Positions 1-9,181 of a DNA stretch of 64,000 nt are shown here, in pieces. The notes below the pieces were generated by a model. That model worked only from the letters and a program-made list of their open reading frames with translations, did no database searches and was not told where the DNA came from. This DNA comes from Neobacillus sp. CF12 (GTDB lineage: Bacteria > Bacillota > Bacilli > Bacillales > Cytobacillaceae): the NCBI RefSeq assembly GCF_030348765.1, contig NZ_JAUCEU010000007.1:2350501-2414500 (forward strand). Reading direction: 5' to 3'. How positions within the stretch are numbered: the stretch's first letter is position 1; every line of letters begins with the position of its first letter. Both the position numbers and the translations under genes were made by a program.

Positions 1-600
1 GCGAATGAATCAGAAGTTAATATGATGAACATGTATAAGCAGGACGGGAATTGGTTCGTGATGAAAGACGGGCTTGATACTGTTTATAAAATGGATACTT
101 CAAATAATCCACATCACAGAAATACTGCCGAATTAAAAGATGATGTTGAGAATCTGATTGATGTCATGACTAAAAATCTTCAACAACAAATTACAGTGGA
201 CGAAATGAAAAATGGCAATCACGAAATTAATCTTGATCTTACCGGTAAAGAAATTCCTCTTACTGCTAATGCCTTAAGTACGTTGATGATTAAACATGCT
301 GTCATGATTCAAGACAATAACGACACTGAAAGTTCGGACTTTCACATTAAAACAAAAGTTCCTGAATTGGATCATGATATAACTGTTAAGCAAGTCAAAC
401 TTACCGCACAGGTAAACAACGAAAATTACATTGAACAACAGAAAGTCAAAGTCGTAGTAACAGGCAAAGATAAACAAGGCACTATCCATGAATTAGTTCT
501 AAGTATGGATTTAAATGCATCTGATTACAATCAAACTACAGTAACACCTGTTGAAATTCCAACAGATAAAGTAGTCGAATTTGATCATGGTAAAAAATAA
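1..600 (+). CDS. C-terminal part of an uncharacterised secreted-type protein (5' truncated by window edge)
   Basis: The reading frame is open from base 1, so the ATG at 22 need not be the start and the N-terminus probably lies outside the window. The visible 199 residues are hydrophilic, rich in Asp, Asn and Lys, and built of alternating polar and hydrophobic residues that suggest beta strands. No membrane segment, cysteine or known motif is visible. It ends 33 bases before a fused ABC transporter on the same strand and may share its transcript. I do not recognise the family. Extracytoplasmic ligand-binding or lipoprotein-like proteins are common upstream of such transporters, but that is inference only. 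Confidence 0.6.
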   Translation, partial: ANESEVNMMNMYKQDGNWFVMKDGLDTVYKMDTSNNPHHRNTAELKDDVENLIDVMTKNLQQQITVDEMKNGNHEINLDLTGKEIPLTANALSTLMIKHAVMIQDNNDTESSDFHIKTKVPELDHDITVKQVKLTAQVNNENYIEQQKVKVVVTGKDKQGTIHELVLSMDLNASDYNQTTVTPVEIPTDKVVEFDHGKK

Positions 601-633
601 ATTACATTGAGTAATGATTAGAGGGTGGCAAAT

Positions 634-2073
634 TTGGAAAAAGCAGTCGTTATTACCGGACTAACAAAGCAGTATGAAAACGGCAGAGGAATACAGGACA
701 TTCAATTATCCATTGATCAGGGGGAAATAATGGGGGTACTTGGTCCAAATGGAGCAGGTAAGACAACATTATTAAAATGTATGACCGGTCTCACCTTACC
801 GGATAGAGGAAGTGTAAAACTATTCGGTGTAGACCTTCTGAGTAATTATAAAAAAGCGATTACACCTGTTGGTGCGTTAATTGGACCGGCTGTTGCTTAC
901 GAAAACATGTCACCCTATAAAAATCTAAAAATGATATCTCGTTTATATTCGGGAATCTCCCATTCAGATATTGAAGAAGCATTGAGTCTGACTGGTTTAA
1001 CACCTTATAAGGATGAAAAAGTATCTTCCTTTTCTATGGGAATGAAGCAGCGTTTTGGTATTGCCTCAGCCCTTATTTCCAAACCTAGTTTAATAATCTT
1101 AGATGAACCCACAAACGGTTTAGATATTGATGGATTACTGTTATTAAGAAAGACGATTCAGGAAATATCAAGAAAATCTGGAGTAACCTTTGTGATTTCC
1201 AGTCATCATATTTCAGAATTAGAGAAGCTATGCAATCGCTTTTGTTTTCTCATCCATGGTCAGGCCTCATTTTATGAAACTGGCAATGAGCCTTTAGAGG
1301 ATGTCTATGTCAAGAAAGTGGAGGTAGAGAGGAAGATGAACACTATACTTGCAAATAGTATGAATGAGATACAAAAATTACTATCAAAAAAGATAACCAA
1401 ACTGATTTTATTCGCTGCTTTCCTTCTACCTATGCTAACAAAGTTTCTTGTAAATAATCTATTTTTGATCGATTGGATGGCATTACCTACAGAAAATATT
1501 AATTTTACATTGTTGGATTTATTCATAACCATGTTCATTCCTCTTTACATTTTCATAGCCTCTACGGATATATTTACAGGAGAAGCAGAACGTGGAACCT
1601 TATTCCAAGTTAGGCCCATTAGTCGAATGGAAATGTTCCTTTCCAAATTAACCGCGATTGGCATCATAACCTTATTTGTTCTTTTATTAGAATGGTTGTC
1701 AGTGATGATTAGCAGTGCAATTTTTGATAGTACTTTTGAATTCACTACTATTGCTTCAACTCTAGGAGCATTTATTATTTCCTGGTTCCCCTTAATCGTT
1801 ATCTCTGCATTTGCCATTATGGTAGCATTATTCATTCAGTCTAGTGTTCTTGCGATTTCTAGCATGTTTGTCCTATATTTAGTCATGATGTTTATTCCGT
1901 ATATACTTCCCGCTTCCTTGTATTTGCTTCCATCTTCGTATTTAGATTGGTATATGCAGTGGCTTGGTGATGTGTCATTTCGTTGGATTTTGCAAACTGT
2001 CACCTATTTGTGCTCTTCTTTCGCATTGTTTTTTTCATTAGGCTATTATATGTTTAATAGAAAAGAAGCCTAA
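634..2073 (+). CDS. ABC transporter, ATPase fused to ABC-2 permease
   Basis: A single polypeptide carries an ATP-binding domain (about residues 1-220) and an ABC-2 type permease with about six membrane segments (about 245-475). Walker A GPNGAGKTT, signature SFSMGMKQR, Walker B LIILDEPTNG and the switch histidine in SSHH are present. GAGG at 621-624 sits 9 bases before TTG 634, so TTG is preferred to the GTG at 625, which directly abuts that site. These halves are normally separate genes. An in-frame ATG at 1336 follows GAGAGG closely and may still start a free permease. The kinase and regulator genes downstream suggest a peptide-antibiotic or envelope-stress export system; the substrate is unknown. 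Confidence 0.85.
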   Translation: MEKAVVITGLTKQYENGRGIQDIQLSIDQGEIMGVLGPNGAGKTTLLKCMTGLTLPDRGSVKLFGVDLLSNYKKAITPVGALIGPAVAYENMSPYKNLKMISRLYSGISHSDIEEALSLTGLTPYKDEKVSSFSMGMKQRFGIASALISKPSLIILDEPTNGLDIDGLLLLRKTIQEISRKSGVTFVISSHHISELEKLCNRFCFLIHGQASFYETGNEPLEDVYVKKVEVERKMNTILANSMNEIQKLLSKKITKLILFAAFLLPMLTKFLVNNLFLIDWMALPTENINFTLLDLFITMFIPLYIFIASTDIFTGEAERGTLFQVRPISRMEMFLSKLTAIGIITLFVLLLEWLSVMISSAIFDSTFEFTTIASTLGAFIISWFPLIVISAFAIMVALFIQSSVLAISSMFVLYLVMMFIPYILPASLYLLPSSYLDWYMQWLGDVSFRWILQTVTYLCSSFALFFSLGYYMFNRKEA

Positions 2074-2093
2074 ACTAAAAGGGTGCTATTTCA

Positions 2094-3566
2094 ATGTCTA
2101 TTAAACTCCGGCTAATCTTATCAAATATTGCGATGATCACCGTTCCAATCATCTTGTTCATGATTACATCATTTCTTTTAATGATTGTTTTCCTCGGTGA
2201 TATTCGGGAAATTGCTGAATTTTTACCAGAAAGTCATAGTTACCATAAAACAAAACAAAAGGACACATTGTTGTTTCTAGCATTAAAAGAAAAGTCCGCA
2301 TCTAATCCAAAGGAATTGTTAAGTAAGGAGTATTTAGAAACACTAGACACTGACCTTGAAAAAATCGATTCTGGATTAGTTATCCGTAAAAATGATGATG
2401 TAATCTATGTAACGCCTGAACTTGAAAAAGTTCGTACACAAAACCTGCCCGATTTTGGAACAGAAAAAAGCTTTCGCAGCCTAGAAGAAATTGGTGATCA
2501 GACTTTTGCCATTAAGCAGCATGATTTTTACTTACAAGATGGAAGCGAAATCTCGTTATTTTTAATGAGAGACGCAAGTCCATGGAATAAGTTTGTACGG
2601 ACCTTTTTCCCTATTCTTTTTGGGTTATGTTTATTGATTTTAATTGCAACAAATGGATTATTAGCTTATTTTGTATCCAAAAGTATTATCAAACCAATTA
2701 ATCAATTAAAAAAAGCAGCCTATTTTATTAAAAGTGGAAATCTCGATCACTCCATTAAGCCAACAAAGAATGATGAGATTGGTCAACTAACCCAAGCATT
2801 TGAAGAAATGAGGATCCAATTAAAGGAGTCGCACGAGATTCAACAACAATATGAAGATAACCGCAAAGAATTAATTGCCCATATTTCGCATGATTTAAAA
2901 ACACCGATTACATCAATAAAAGGCTATATAGAAGGAATACGCGATGGAGTGGCCGACACCCCTGAAAAGAGAACACGCTATATTCAAACCATTTATGCGA
3001 AAGCTGTTGATATGGATCATTTAATTGATGAATTGTTTCTATTCTCTAAACTAGATTTAGGCAAAGTACCATTTGAGTTTGAAAAAATTGATATTAAAGA
3101 TTATTTAATAGATTATTTTGAGGAATTAAGCTTCGACCTCAGAAAACAAAACGTGGAATTAAATTTTCAATTTACTCCCACAGGCTGTTACGATGTTCTA
3201 ATTGATCGAGAAAAGTTTAAACGAGTTCTTGCAAATATTATTAACAATAGCTTGAAGTATATGGAAAAGGATAAAAGAGAATTAATCATATCTATGCGTT
3301 CTACTAATGAGAACGTAGAGATTTCCATTGCTGATAATGGACCAGGTATTCCTGAGGAGTCGATTCCCTTCATTTTTAACCAGTTTTATCGTGCAGAACG
3401 ATCGAGAAATAAATTAACCGGCGGCAGTGGTTTAGGGCTTTCGATTGCAAAAATGATCATCGAAGAACATAACGGTGTGATAAAATTAGAAAGCATTTTA
3501 AAGGTTGGAACAACTATTACCATTACTTTGCCGCATCATAACTGTTCTAAGGAGGCCAAATCATGA
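2094..3566 (+). CDS. Membrane sensor histidine kinase
   Basis: This 490-residue kinase has membrane segments at about 10-35 and 170-192 enclosing an extracytoplasmic sensor domain of about 135 residues. A HAMP linker follows (about 192-245), then a HisKA domain with phospho-acceptor His266 in SHDLKTP, and an HATPase domain with NNSLKY, DNGPGIP and GGSGLGLSIA boxes. AAGGGTG precedes the ATG at 2094. It overlaps the regulator gene by 4 bases (ATGA), so the two are translationally coupled. Gene order transporter-kinase-regulator suggests it controls the upstream fused ABC transporter. The signal is unknown. Confidence 0.93.
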   Translation: MSIKLRLILSNIAMITVPIILFMITSFLLMIVFLGDIREIAEFLPESHSYHKTKQKDTLLFLALKEKSASNPKELLSKEYLETLDTDLEKIDSGLVIRKNDDVIYVTPELEKVRTQNLPDFGTEKSFRSLEEIGDQTFAIKQHDFYLQDGSEISLFLMRDASPWNKFVRTFFPILFGLCLLILIATNGLLAYFVSKSIIKPINQLKKAAYFIKSGNLDHSIKPTKNDEIGQLTQAFEEMRIQLKESHEIQQQYEDNRKELIAHISHDLKTPITSIKGYIEGIRDGVADTPEKRTRYIQTIYAKAVDMDHLIDELFLFSKLDLGKVPFEFEKIDIKDYLIDYFEELSFDLRKQNVELNFQFTPTGCYDVLIDREKFKRVLANIINNSLKYMEKDKRELIISMRSTNENVEISIADNGPGIPEESIPFIFNQFYRAERSRNKLTGGSGLGLSIAKMIIEEHNGVIKLESILKVGTTITITLPHHNCSKEAKS

Positions 3567-4249
3567 AAAAGATTTTAATTATTGAAGATGAAAAAAGTAT
3601 TGCCGAGTTAGAACAGGATTATTTAGAGATTAACGGCTTCCATACTGAAATGGTTCATACGGGAGATATCGGTCTTCAGAAGGCGCTAACTAAAGATTTC
3701 GATTTAATTTTACTGGATGTTATGCTGCCAAACATTGACGGTTTTGAGATTTGCAAAAAAATTAGAAGTATTAAAGATATCCCAATTATTATGGTGACAG
3801 CAAAGAAAGAAGAAATAGATAAAATTAGAGGACTTGGGCTTGGTGCTGATGATTATTTAGTTAAGCCTTTTAGTCCCAATGAAATGGTTGCTAGAGTAAA
3901 AGCCCATTTATCCCGATATGAGAGATTATCGATGAAACAAAATCACGAATCCCAAGGAATATACATCCGTGGTTTATTCATAGACCGATCATCAAGGCGT
4001 GTATTTGTAAACAATCAAGAAATTACCTTAACCACAAAAGAATTCGACGTCCTCACCTTTCTTGCTTTAAACCCAGAACAGGTCTTCAGCAAAGATCACC
4101 TATTTGAGAGAATTTGGGGTTATGACAGCAACGGAGACGTCTCCACCGTAACCGTCCACATCCGCAAAATTAGAGAAAAAATCGAACATAATCCCTCCAA
4201 CCCTGAATACATAGAAACCGTATGGGGATCTGGCTATCGTTTTCATTAA
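3563..4249 (+). CDS. OmpR/PhoB-family response regulator
   Basis: This 228-residue regulator has a receiver domain with the acidic pair in IIEDE, phospho-acceptor Asp52 in LLDVMLP and the conserved Lys in LVKPF. A winged-helix DNA-binding domain (about 130-228) ends in WGSGYRF. An AAGGAGG site lies just before its ATG, inside the kinase gene. It is the cognate partner of the kinase it overlaps. The operon ends at a long terminator hairpin about 45 bases downstream. Its DNA target cannot be determined here; the upstream fused transporter is the likely one. Confidence 0.94.
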   Translation: MKKILIIEDEKSIAELEQDYLEINGFHTEMVHTGDIGLQKALTKDFDLILLDVMLPNIDGFEICKKIRSIKDIPIIMVTAKKEEIDKIRGLGLGADDYLVKPFSPNEMVARVKAHLSRYERLSMKQNHESQGIYIRGLFIDRSSRRVFVNNQEITLTTKEFDVLTFLALNPEQVFSKDHLFERIWGYDSNGDVSTVTVHIRKIREKIEHNPSNPEYIETVWGSGYRFH

Positions 4250-4293
4250 AATTTGGTGACACCTATTAGGTGTTTACCTTGGTGACAGGCACC

Positions 4294-4336
4294 ACAAAAA
4301 GACATTGTCCACCCCAGGTGGACAATGTCTTTTTGT
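4294..4336. terminator. Bidirectional terminator between convergent operons
   Basis: Two perfect 20-bp arms (4294-4313 and 4317-4336) enclose a 3-base loop. The arm edges supply an A5/T5 tract on each strand, so the hairpin can terminate both the + strand regulator operon and the - strand exporter operon. The adjacent segment 4254-4293 contains GGTGACACC and GGTGACAGGCACC, a partly self-complementary motif. Confidence 0.9.
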
Positions 4337-4337
4337 G

Positions 4338-5180
4338 TCAGTGTATTTGGCTTTGAAATAGAGCATTTCGGTTATTGAATTTTGTAACTAGTTTTATGAG
4401 GATTAGGTTGGCTATTAGTAAGCCAGCTCCTATTAGGAATAATATTATTGGACTTAAGAAGAACATCCCGCTTGCTTGACTTATGATAATCCCAACAATT
4501 GGTAACACGAGTAGTCCCCCGAATTGTTGGGCTTCCTGGAATGTTTTGACCTTGGCTGAGATTAAGACATTTAAAATGATATTAAACAAAACTAAAATTG
4601 GAATGACCCAAAACATTAAAATCATCCAGGTCGAGTTAAAATATAAGATTACTTTAAAGTACGGGTACGTTATGATATTTACAATAATAAAACTAATGAT
4701 AAAGGCTGCAAAGGAAATACATAACGTTGGAATTATAGATGCTAGTACTTTACCAAGAAACAAGTCCTTAATTGAAATAGGAGCAAACAACAATGTTTCT
4801 AACGTATTTCTTTCCTTTTCACCCACAAAACTATTAGATGAAGTAACCATTGAGTTAATAATCGCTACCATTAAGAAAAACGGTATCATCATTAAGGTCA
4901 AGAAAAAAAATACAAATTTATAGTTAAGAGTTGGTAAAGCTGACAGTGTATTCCTCATTTCCTCATTAGGAAATTCATTAATAAATGCATTTATTGGTTT
5001 TTCTATATCCTGGGCAGAGGATCCAACCAAATCAAATCGAAGTCCGAAAAATGCAATACAGGATGGTATAACGATACAAATGAGTAAGGCAGTTATGATC
5101 ATCGGAACCCAAACCTTTTTGGATGAGAAGGTTGCTTTAATATCTTTCTGCACAATGGTTAGGATTATATTTTTATTCAC
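4338..5180 (-). CDS. ABC-2 type exporter permease
   Basis: This integral membrane protein of 280 residues has about six hydrophobic segments and the cytoplasmic FVGEKERNTLETLL segment typical of CcmB/NatB-like ABC-2 permeases. The start is taken as GTG 5180, which follows a GGAGGTGGAGAGG stretch and overlaps the end of the ATPase gene. A longer frame to 5219 would add 13 residues lying inside the ATPase gene. With that ATPase it should form a drug, bacteriocin or sodium-type efflux pump. The substrate cannot be assigned from sequence. Confidence 0.85.
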   Translation of the reverse strand: MNKNIILTIVQKDIKATFSSKKVWVPMIITALLICIVIPSCIAFFGLRFDLVGSSAQDIEKPINAFINEFPNEEMRNTLSALPTLNYKFVFFFLTLMMIPFFLMVAIINSMVTSSNSFVGEKERNTLETLLFAPISIKDLFLGKVLASIIPTLCISFAAFIISFIIVNIITYPYFKVILYFNSTWMILMFWVIPILVLFNIILNVLISAKVKTFQEAQQFGGLLVLPIVGIIISQASGMFFLSPIILFLIGAGLLIANLILIKLVTKFNNRNALFQSQIH

Positions 5181-6087
5181 CCTCTCCACCTCCCCTAATT
5201 TTGAAATAAATAGCCTCAAGACTTCTATTGGTTATCTCACAATTATGTACCCATGACTCACTAAGTATATTCGTCAATAAAGGGGTAATCTCTTCCTTCG
5301 AGGCAAGATTAAATTCCAATACATTAGGTCTTTTCCTACTGAATGTATATCCCTTGTAACTTTGGCTATTAAGAGGTCTAAGTCCCGTTTCTACAACTAA
5401 CCTGACTTCCTTTAAATATTTCCCTTCTAACTCATCCTTCGTTCCTTTTTCGATTATCCTGCCCTCATTCAGGAACAAGTACGAATCACAGATTGTTTCT
5501 AGTTGATGCAGAACATGAGAGCATATTAAGATGGTTACACCATCTTCTTGATTCACTTTACGTAAATAATGTATTACTTCATTGATTCCTTCTGGATCCA
5601 GTCCATTTGTCGGTTCATCCAGAAATAGAAGTTTAGGCTTATGCAATAGAGCCTTGGCAAGTGCAACTCTTTTCTTCATACCAGTTGAAAAGCTCCCAAC
5701 TAGTTGGTCTTTATGGTTAAACATCTCAAATTGTTTGAGCAAATGTGTTATTCGCTTTTGATCGTATTTACCATATATCTTTGAAAAGAAAACTAGATTG
5801 TCCCATGCCGTCATATCATGATAAAGACTAGCACTTTCCGTTACAATTCCAACTCTTTCCCTAATTTTATCTCCTTGCATATTAGGGTCGAAATTCATAA
5901 CCTTCATATTTCCATGTGTTGCCTCAATTACTCCATTTAATAAACGGATAATGGTTGTTTTTCCAGCCCCGTTTGGACCAAGTAATCCATTGATACTTCC
6001 TTCTTTAATTGTGAATGAGACATCTTTTAATATTTCACGATTGTTAAATTGTTTACTAACTTTATTTACCTCTATAATATTGGTCAA
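5173..6087 (-). CDS. ABC transporter ATP-binding protein
   Basis: This 304-residue ATPase contains Walker A GPNGAGKTT (about 37-45), signature SFSTGMKKR, Walker B LLFLDEPTNGLDP and switch His in CSHVL. A C-terminal extension of about 80 residues is typical of ABC-2 drug exporters such as the NatA and CcmA types. A GGGGGGAGAAAC site precedes its ATG. It is the first gene of a two-gene - strand operon and its 3' end overlaps the permease start. No regulator is in the same operon. The divergent ykoGH-like operon starts about 180 bases away. Confidence 0.9.
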   Translation of the reverse strand: MTNIIEVNKVSKQFNNREILKDVSFTIKEGSINGLLGPNGAGKTTIIRLLNGVIEATHGNMKVMNFDPNMQGDKIRERVGIVTESASLYHDMTAWDNLVFFSKIYGKYDQKRITHLLKQFEMFNHKDQLVGSFSTGMKKRVALAKALLHKPKLLFLDEPTNGLDPEGINEVIHYLRKVNQEDGVTILICSHVLHQLETICDSYLFLNEGRIIEKGTKDELEGKYLKEVRLVVETGLRPLNSQSYKGYTFSRKRPNVLEFNLASKEEITPLLTNILSESWVHNCEITNRSLEAIYFKIRGGGEGE

Positions 6088-6264
6088 AGTTTCTCCCCCC
6101 TTAAACGTTTCTCCTTTTGTATAACGATTAATGACGTGAATTCGTTCACAAAAAATTAATATTTTTTTTATAGACTTGATATTAAAGAATGACCATATGT
6201 TCGAAAGGTTTTTATCTACGTGGTGCCGAATAGAATGTAGAAATAAAAATAGAGGAGAATCCTA

Positions 6265-6969
6265 ATGTCAACTAAAAAAGGGACCATTCTGGTTGTTGAG
6301 GATGAAGAAAAGATTGCAAGAGTATTGGAACTTGAGCTTGAGTATGAAGGCTATTCAGTAACAAAAGTAATGGATGGTTTTGAGGCTCTAGAGGCCTTTC
6401 GTACCAGAAATTGGGATTTAATATTATTGGATGTCATGCTGCCAGGATTAAGCGGGATTGAGATTCTTCGGAGGATTCGCAATGATGATCTCCTTACACC
6501 TGTCATTCTTTTAACAGCAAAGAGTTCTGTTGAAGACAAAGTGTCGGGTCTTGACCTAGGAGCCAATGATTATATCACAAAGCCATTTCAAATAGAGGAA
6601 CTGTTAGCGAGAATCCGTGCTGCATTAAGAATCAAACTAGCAGAACAACCACAGACTGAGGACAGTGACCTGTTGCGGTTTGCTGATTTAAGTATTAATC
6701 AAAAATCAAGAGAAGTGATAAGAGCTGGCGAAGCGATTGAGTTGACTCCAAGAGAATTTGATTTACTCGTCTATCTTATGATTAATAAAAGACAGGTGTT
6801 GAGCAGGGACCAAATATTAGAGGCAGTATGGGGATATGACTTTTTCGGAGATACAAATGTAGTTGACGTTTATATACGTTATGTAAGAAAAAAAATTGAT
6901 CTCCCGCATTTACCCTCACTAATTCACACTGTTCGAGGCGTTGGTTATGTGATGAAGGATTCCAAATGA
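6265..6969 (+). CDS. ykoG: YkoG-like OmpR-family response regulator
   Basis: This 234-residue regulator has a receiver domain with phospho-acceptor Asp56 in LLDVMLP and Lys in ITKPF, followed by a winged-helix domain ending in VRGVGYVM. AGAGGAG precedes the ATG. It overlaps its kinase gene by 4 bases. The kinase sequence and the two PepSY genes downstream match the B. subtilis ykoG-ykoH-ykoI/ykoJ arrangement as I remember it, so the symbol is assigned by context as well as similarity. Candidate binding sites are the TTCTCAT direct repeats before each PepSY gene. Confidence 0.85.
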   Translation: MSTKKGTILVVEDEEKIARVLELELEYEGYSVTKVMDGFEALEAFRTRNWDLILLDVMLPGLSGIEILRRIRNDDLLTPVILLTAKSSVEDKVSGLDLGANDYITKPFQIEELLARIRAALRIKLAEQPQTEDSDLLRFADLSINQKSREVIRAGEAIELTPREFDLLVYLMINKRQVLSRDQILEAVWGYDFFGDTNVVDVYIRYVRKKIDLPHLPSLIHTVRGVGYVMKDSK

Positions 6970-8321
6970 AACTACGAAATAAAATCAACCTTTATACAGC
7001 CTTTTTGTTTGCCTTGCTACTGTTGCTCATAAATATTACCATTTATTATACATTTAGCACGTTACTCCTCGACAGCGAACTTACCACCGCACATAAGGAG
7101 ATGGAAAAAGTATCCGATAATTTCGGAGAATCTCTAGGAAAAGTTCCCGATGATTCCCTTCTTAGATCCTATGTTCCTATCAACGGAATGATTCAAATTG
7201 TGACGGAGGATAACAAAAACTCGCCTGCGGTTATGAGTCCTGGTGAGCAAAACCTAAGTAAGAAGGAATCAGTATTTTATAAAAATGAAATCAGCAAAAC
7301 AATTGAATACGAGGAACGTAAGTATACTTTTGAATCAATGCCTATCATCATGCCAGACGGTAGTGTTGCTAACCTTCAAATCACTAAAAGTATGGAGACA
7401 TCAACAAATATTTTATCCATTCTTCGCCTTGTGTTAATCTTGGTTACACTACTTGCCCTGATTCCCGTTTTGATTTCAAGCCGGCTTCTTAGTAACTTTA
7501 TTACAAAACCAGTTACGACCATGATTAAAACAATGACGGAAATACGGAAGAGCGGAACCTTCAAGCGACTCAAAGTAGAAGGTAAATCGAAAGACGAGCT
7601 CTTTCAAATGGGTCAAACATTTAACCATATGATTGACCTCTTAGAATTGAACTTTGAAAAACAGGAGCAGTTTGCTTCCAATGCTTCCCATGAACTTAAA
7701 ACCCCTTTAACCATAATAGAGAGTTACGCGAGTCTTTTAAAAAGAAGGGGCTTAACGGAACCACAACTATTCACGGAATCGATTGAAGCTATTCATTCTG
7801 AAGCACTACGAATGAGGGAAATGACCGAGCAGCTCTTGATGTTAGCGAGGCATCATGAACAGTGGAATATCGAACTTAAGCAGGTGAATCTTAATCAGCT
7901 ACTAAACCAAACTATAAAAACATTCAAGAATGCCTATAACAGGGAAATTAAGTTCAACACAGATAAGGAAGTTCCTATTTTCATTGAAAGTGATGAAAAA
8001 AAGCTCAAGCAAGTGTTGTTTATTTTTTTAGACAATGCAAGGAAATATAGTGATGACTCTATCTCAGTCGAACTTGGTTCAAGGAACGAAGAAATTTACA
8101 TTAAAATAATCGATCATGGCATAGGTATCCAGGAAAGCGAAATTCCAAAGGTGTTTGACAGGTTTTATCGTGTAGATAAAGCTAGAAGCAGAAAACAGGG
8201 CGGTTCTGGTCTAGGTTTATCGATTGCCAAGGAAATTGCCGATGCAATAGGAATTGGATTACAACTAGAAAGTGCAGTTGGGATTGGAACTACTGCCACC
8301 CTTCTCTTTAAAAAAGTTTAA
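6966..8321 (+). CDS. ykoH: YkoH-like sensor histidine kinase
   Basis: This 451-residue kinase has two membrane segments (about 10-32 and 150-172) around a sensor domain of about 115 residues. A HAMP region (about 172-228), HisKA with His242 in SHELKTP, and an HATPase domain with DNARKYS, DHGIGI and GGSGLGLSIA follow. Its N-terminus resembles B. subtilis YkoH from memory. It overlaps the regulator by 4 bases. The signal is not known. PepSY proteins encoded just downstream may act outside the membrane as partners or targets of the pathway; that is inference. Confidence 0.85.
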   Translation: MKLRNKINLYTAFLFALLLLLINITIYYTFSTLLLDSELTTAHKEMEKVSDNFGESLGKVPDDSLLRSYVPINGMIQIVTEDNKNSPAVMSPGEQNLSKKESVFYKNEISKTIEYEERKYTFESMPIIMPDGSVANLQITKSMETSTNILSILRLVLILVTLLALIPVLISSRLLSNFITKPVTTMIKTMTEIRKSGTFKRLKVEGKSKDELFQMGQTFNHMIDLLELNFEKQEQFASNASHELKTPLTIIESYASLLKRRGLTEPQLFTESIEAIHSEALRMREMTEQLLMLARHHEQWNIELKQVNLNQLLNQTIKTFKNAYNREIKFNTDKEVPIFIESDEKKLKQVLFIFLDNARKYSDDSISVELGSRNEEIYIKIIDHGIGIQESEIPKVFDRFYRVDKARSRKQGGSGLGLSIAKEIADAIGIGLQLESAVGIGTTATLLFKKV

Positions 8322-8333
8322 AAATGATCAAAA

Positions 8334-8351
8334 TTCTCATCACTTTCTCAT
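8334..8351 (+). promoter_or_regulatory. Direct-repeat box before first PepSY gene
   Basis: TTCTCAT-N4-TTCTCAT gives two half-sites on an 11-bp period, the usual spacing for OmpR-family dimers. A near-identical box (TTCTCAT-N4-TTCTAAT) stands before the second PepSY gene at 9182-9199. The natural candidate ligand is the YkoG-like regulator encoded just upstream. Confidence 0.5.
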
Positions 8352-8394
8352 TTTTATATAAGAAAATAGATGTAAATAAGGGGAGTGAATAGAA

Positions 8395-9159
8395 ATGAAA
8401 AAGATATCTTGGTTTTGGGTGGCAATTTGCTCTATAATCCTTGTTATTGCTTTTGTCAGCTTTCAGCAATACGGAAAACTTACGCCCTCAGCTGACATGT
8501 TAACAGAGGAGGAAGCCAAGGCGCTTGTTAAAGAGCGTTATCAAGGAAGTATTTCATCAATAAAATTATCCGATAAACAGTATCATATTGAACTAGAAAA
8601 AGAAAATCATCTTTATACGATAAAGCTAGAATCAACTAGTGGAAAAGTTTTATCTTTTACACAAACTGATTCAGAAACGTCCAAACCAACACCATCACAG
8701 ACTCCCCCCCAAACGGTTGGGTTACCTGAAGAGAGAATAAGAGAAATTATCCTATCACAGGTGGTAAACGGAACAATCGCTTCATTAGAAAAAATAAATA
8801 ACGGCTCTGATTCTTTTTATAAGGCCATTGTGAATGATAAAGAAAAGCAGACTACGATTACAGTAGACGCTATTTCAGGCACTGTCCTTTCCTCTACTTC
8901 AACTTTAATAAATGAACCTGCTAAGAGATTGACTGAAAACGATGCTGTTAAGATTGCAAGAACACAGGTACAGGGAGAGTTAGACGATATTTGGCTGGAA
9001 ACTGAGAGCGACCAACCGTATTACCTCGTTAAGATAGAAACAAATGATGATCGTGAAGCAACCGTTCAAATTCACGCTATTACTGGGGATGTAAAAACAG
9101 TAGCCTGGGATGACCATGAAAATGAACCAAAGGGAAAAGACAAAAATGATGATGATTGA
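8395..9159 (+). CDS. Membrane-anchored protein with three PepSY-type repeats
   Basis: This 254-residue protein has an N-terminal signal or anchor segment (about 6-24) followed by three successive repeats of about 60 residues with PepSY character. They start near LTEEEAKAL, LPEERIREI and LTENDAVKI, and each ends in a T/SGxV turn. A Thr/Pro/Gln-rich linker separates the first two, and the C-terminus is highly acidic. AGGGGAGTG precedes the ATG. PepSY domains are extracytoplasmic and are often linked to protease or signalling control. It corresponds in position to ykoI/ykoJ; the three-repeat architecture looks longer than those. Confidence 0.8.
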   Translation: MKKISWFWVAICSIILVIAFVSFQQYGKLTPSADMLTEEEAKALVKERYQGSISSIKLSDKQYHIELEKENHLYTIKLESTSGKVLSFTQTDSETSKPTPSQTPPQTVGLPEERIREIILSQVVNGTIASLEKINNGSDSFYKAIVNDKEKQTTITVDAISGTVLSSTSTLINEPAKRLTENDAVKIARTQVQGELDDIWLETESDQPYYLVKIETNDDREATVQIHAITGDVKTVAWDDHENEPKGKDKNDDD

Positions 9160-9181
9160 TAATTCTTAGAAAACTAGTTTT

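Noticed and set aside
4483-4923. 146-residue + strand ORF opposite the ABC permease
   Set aside because: It is the antisense shadow of a membrane protein gene, with Ile/Lys-rich content and no start signal.
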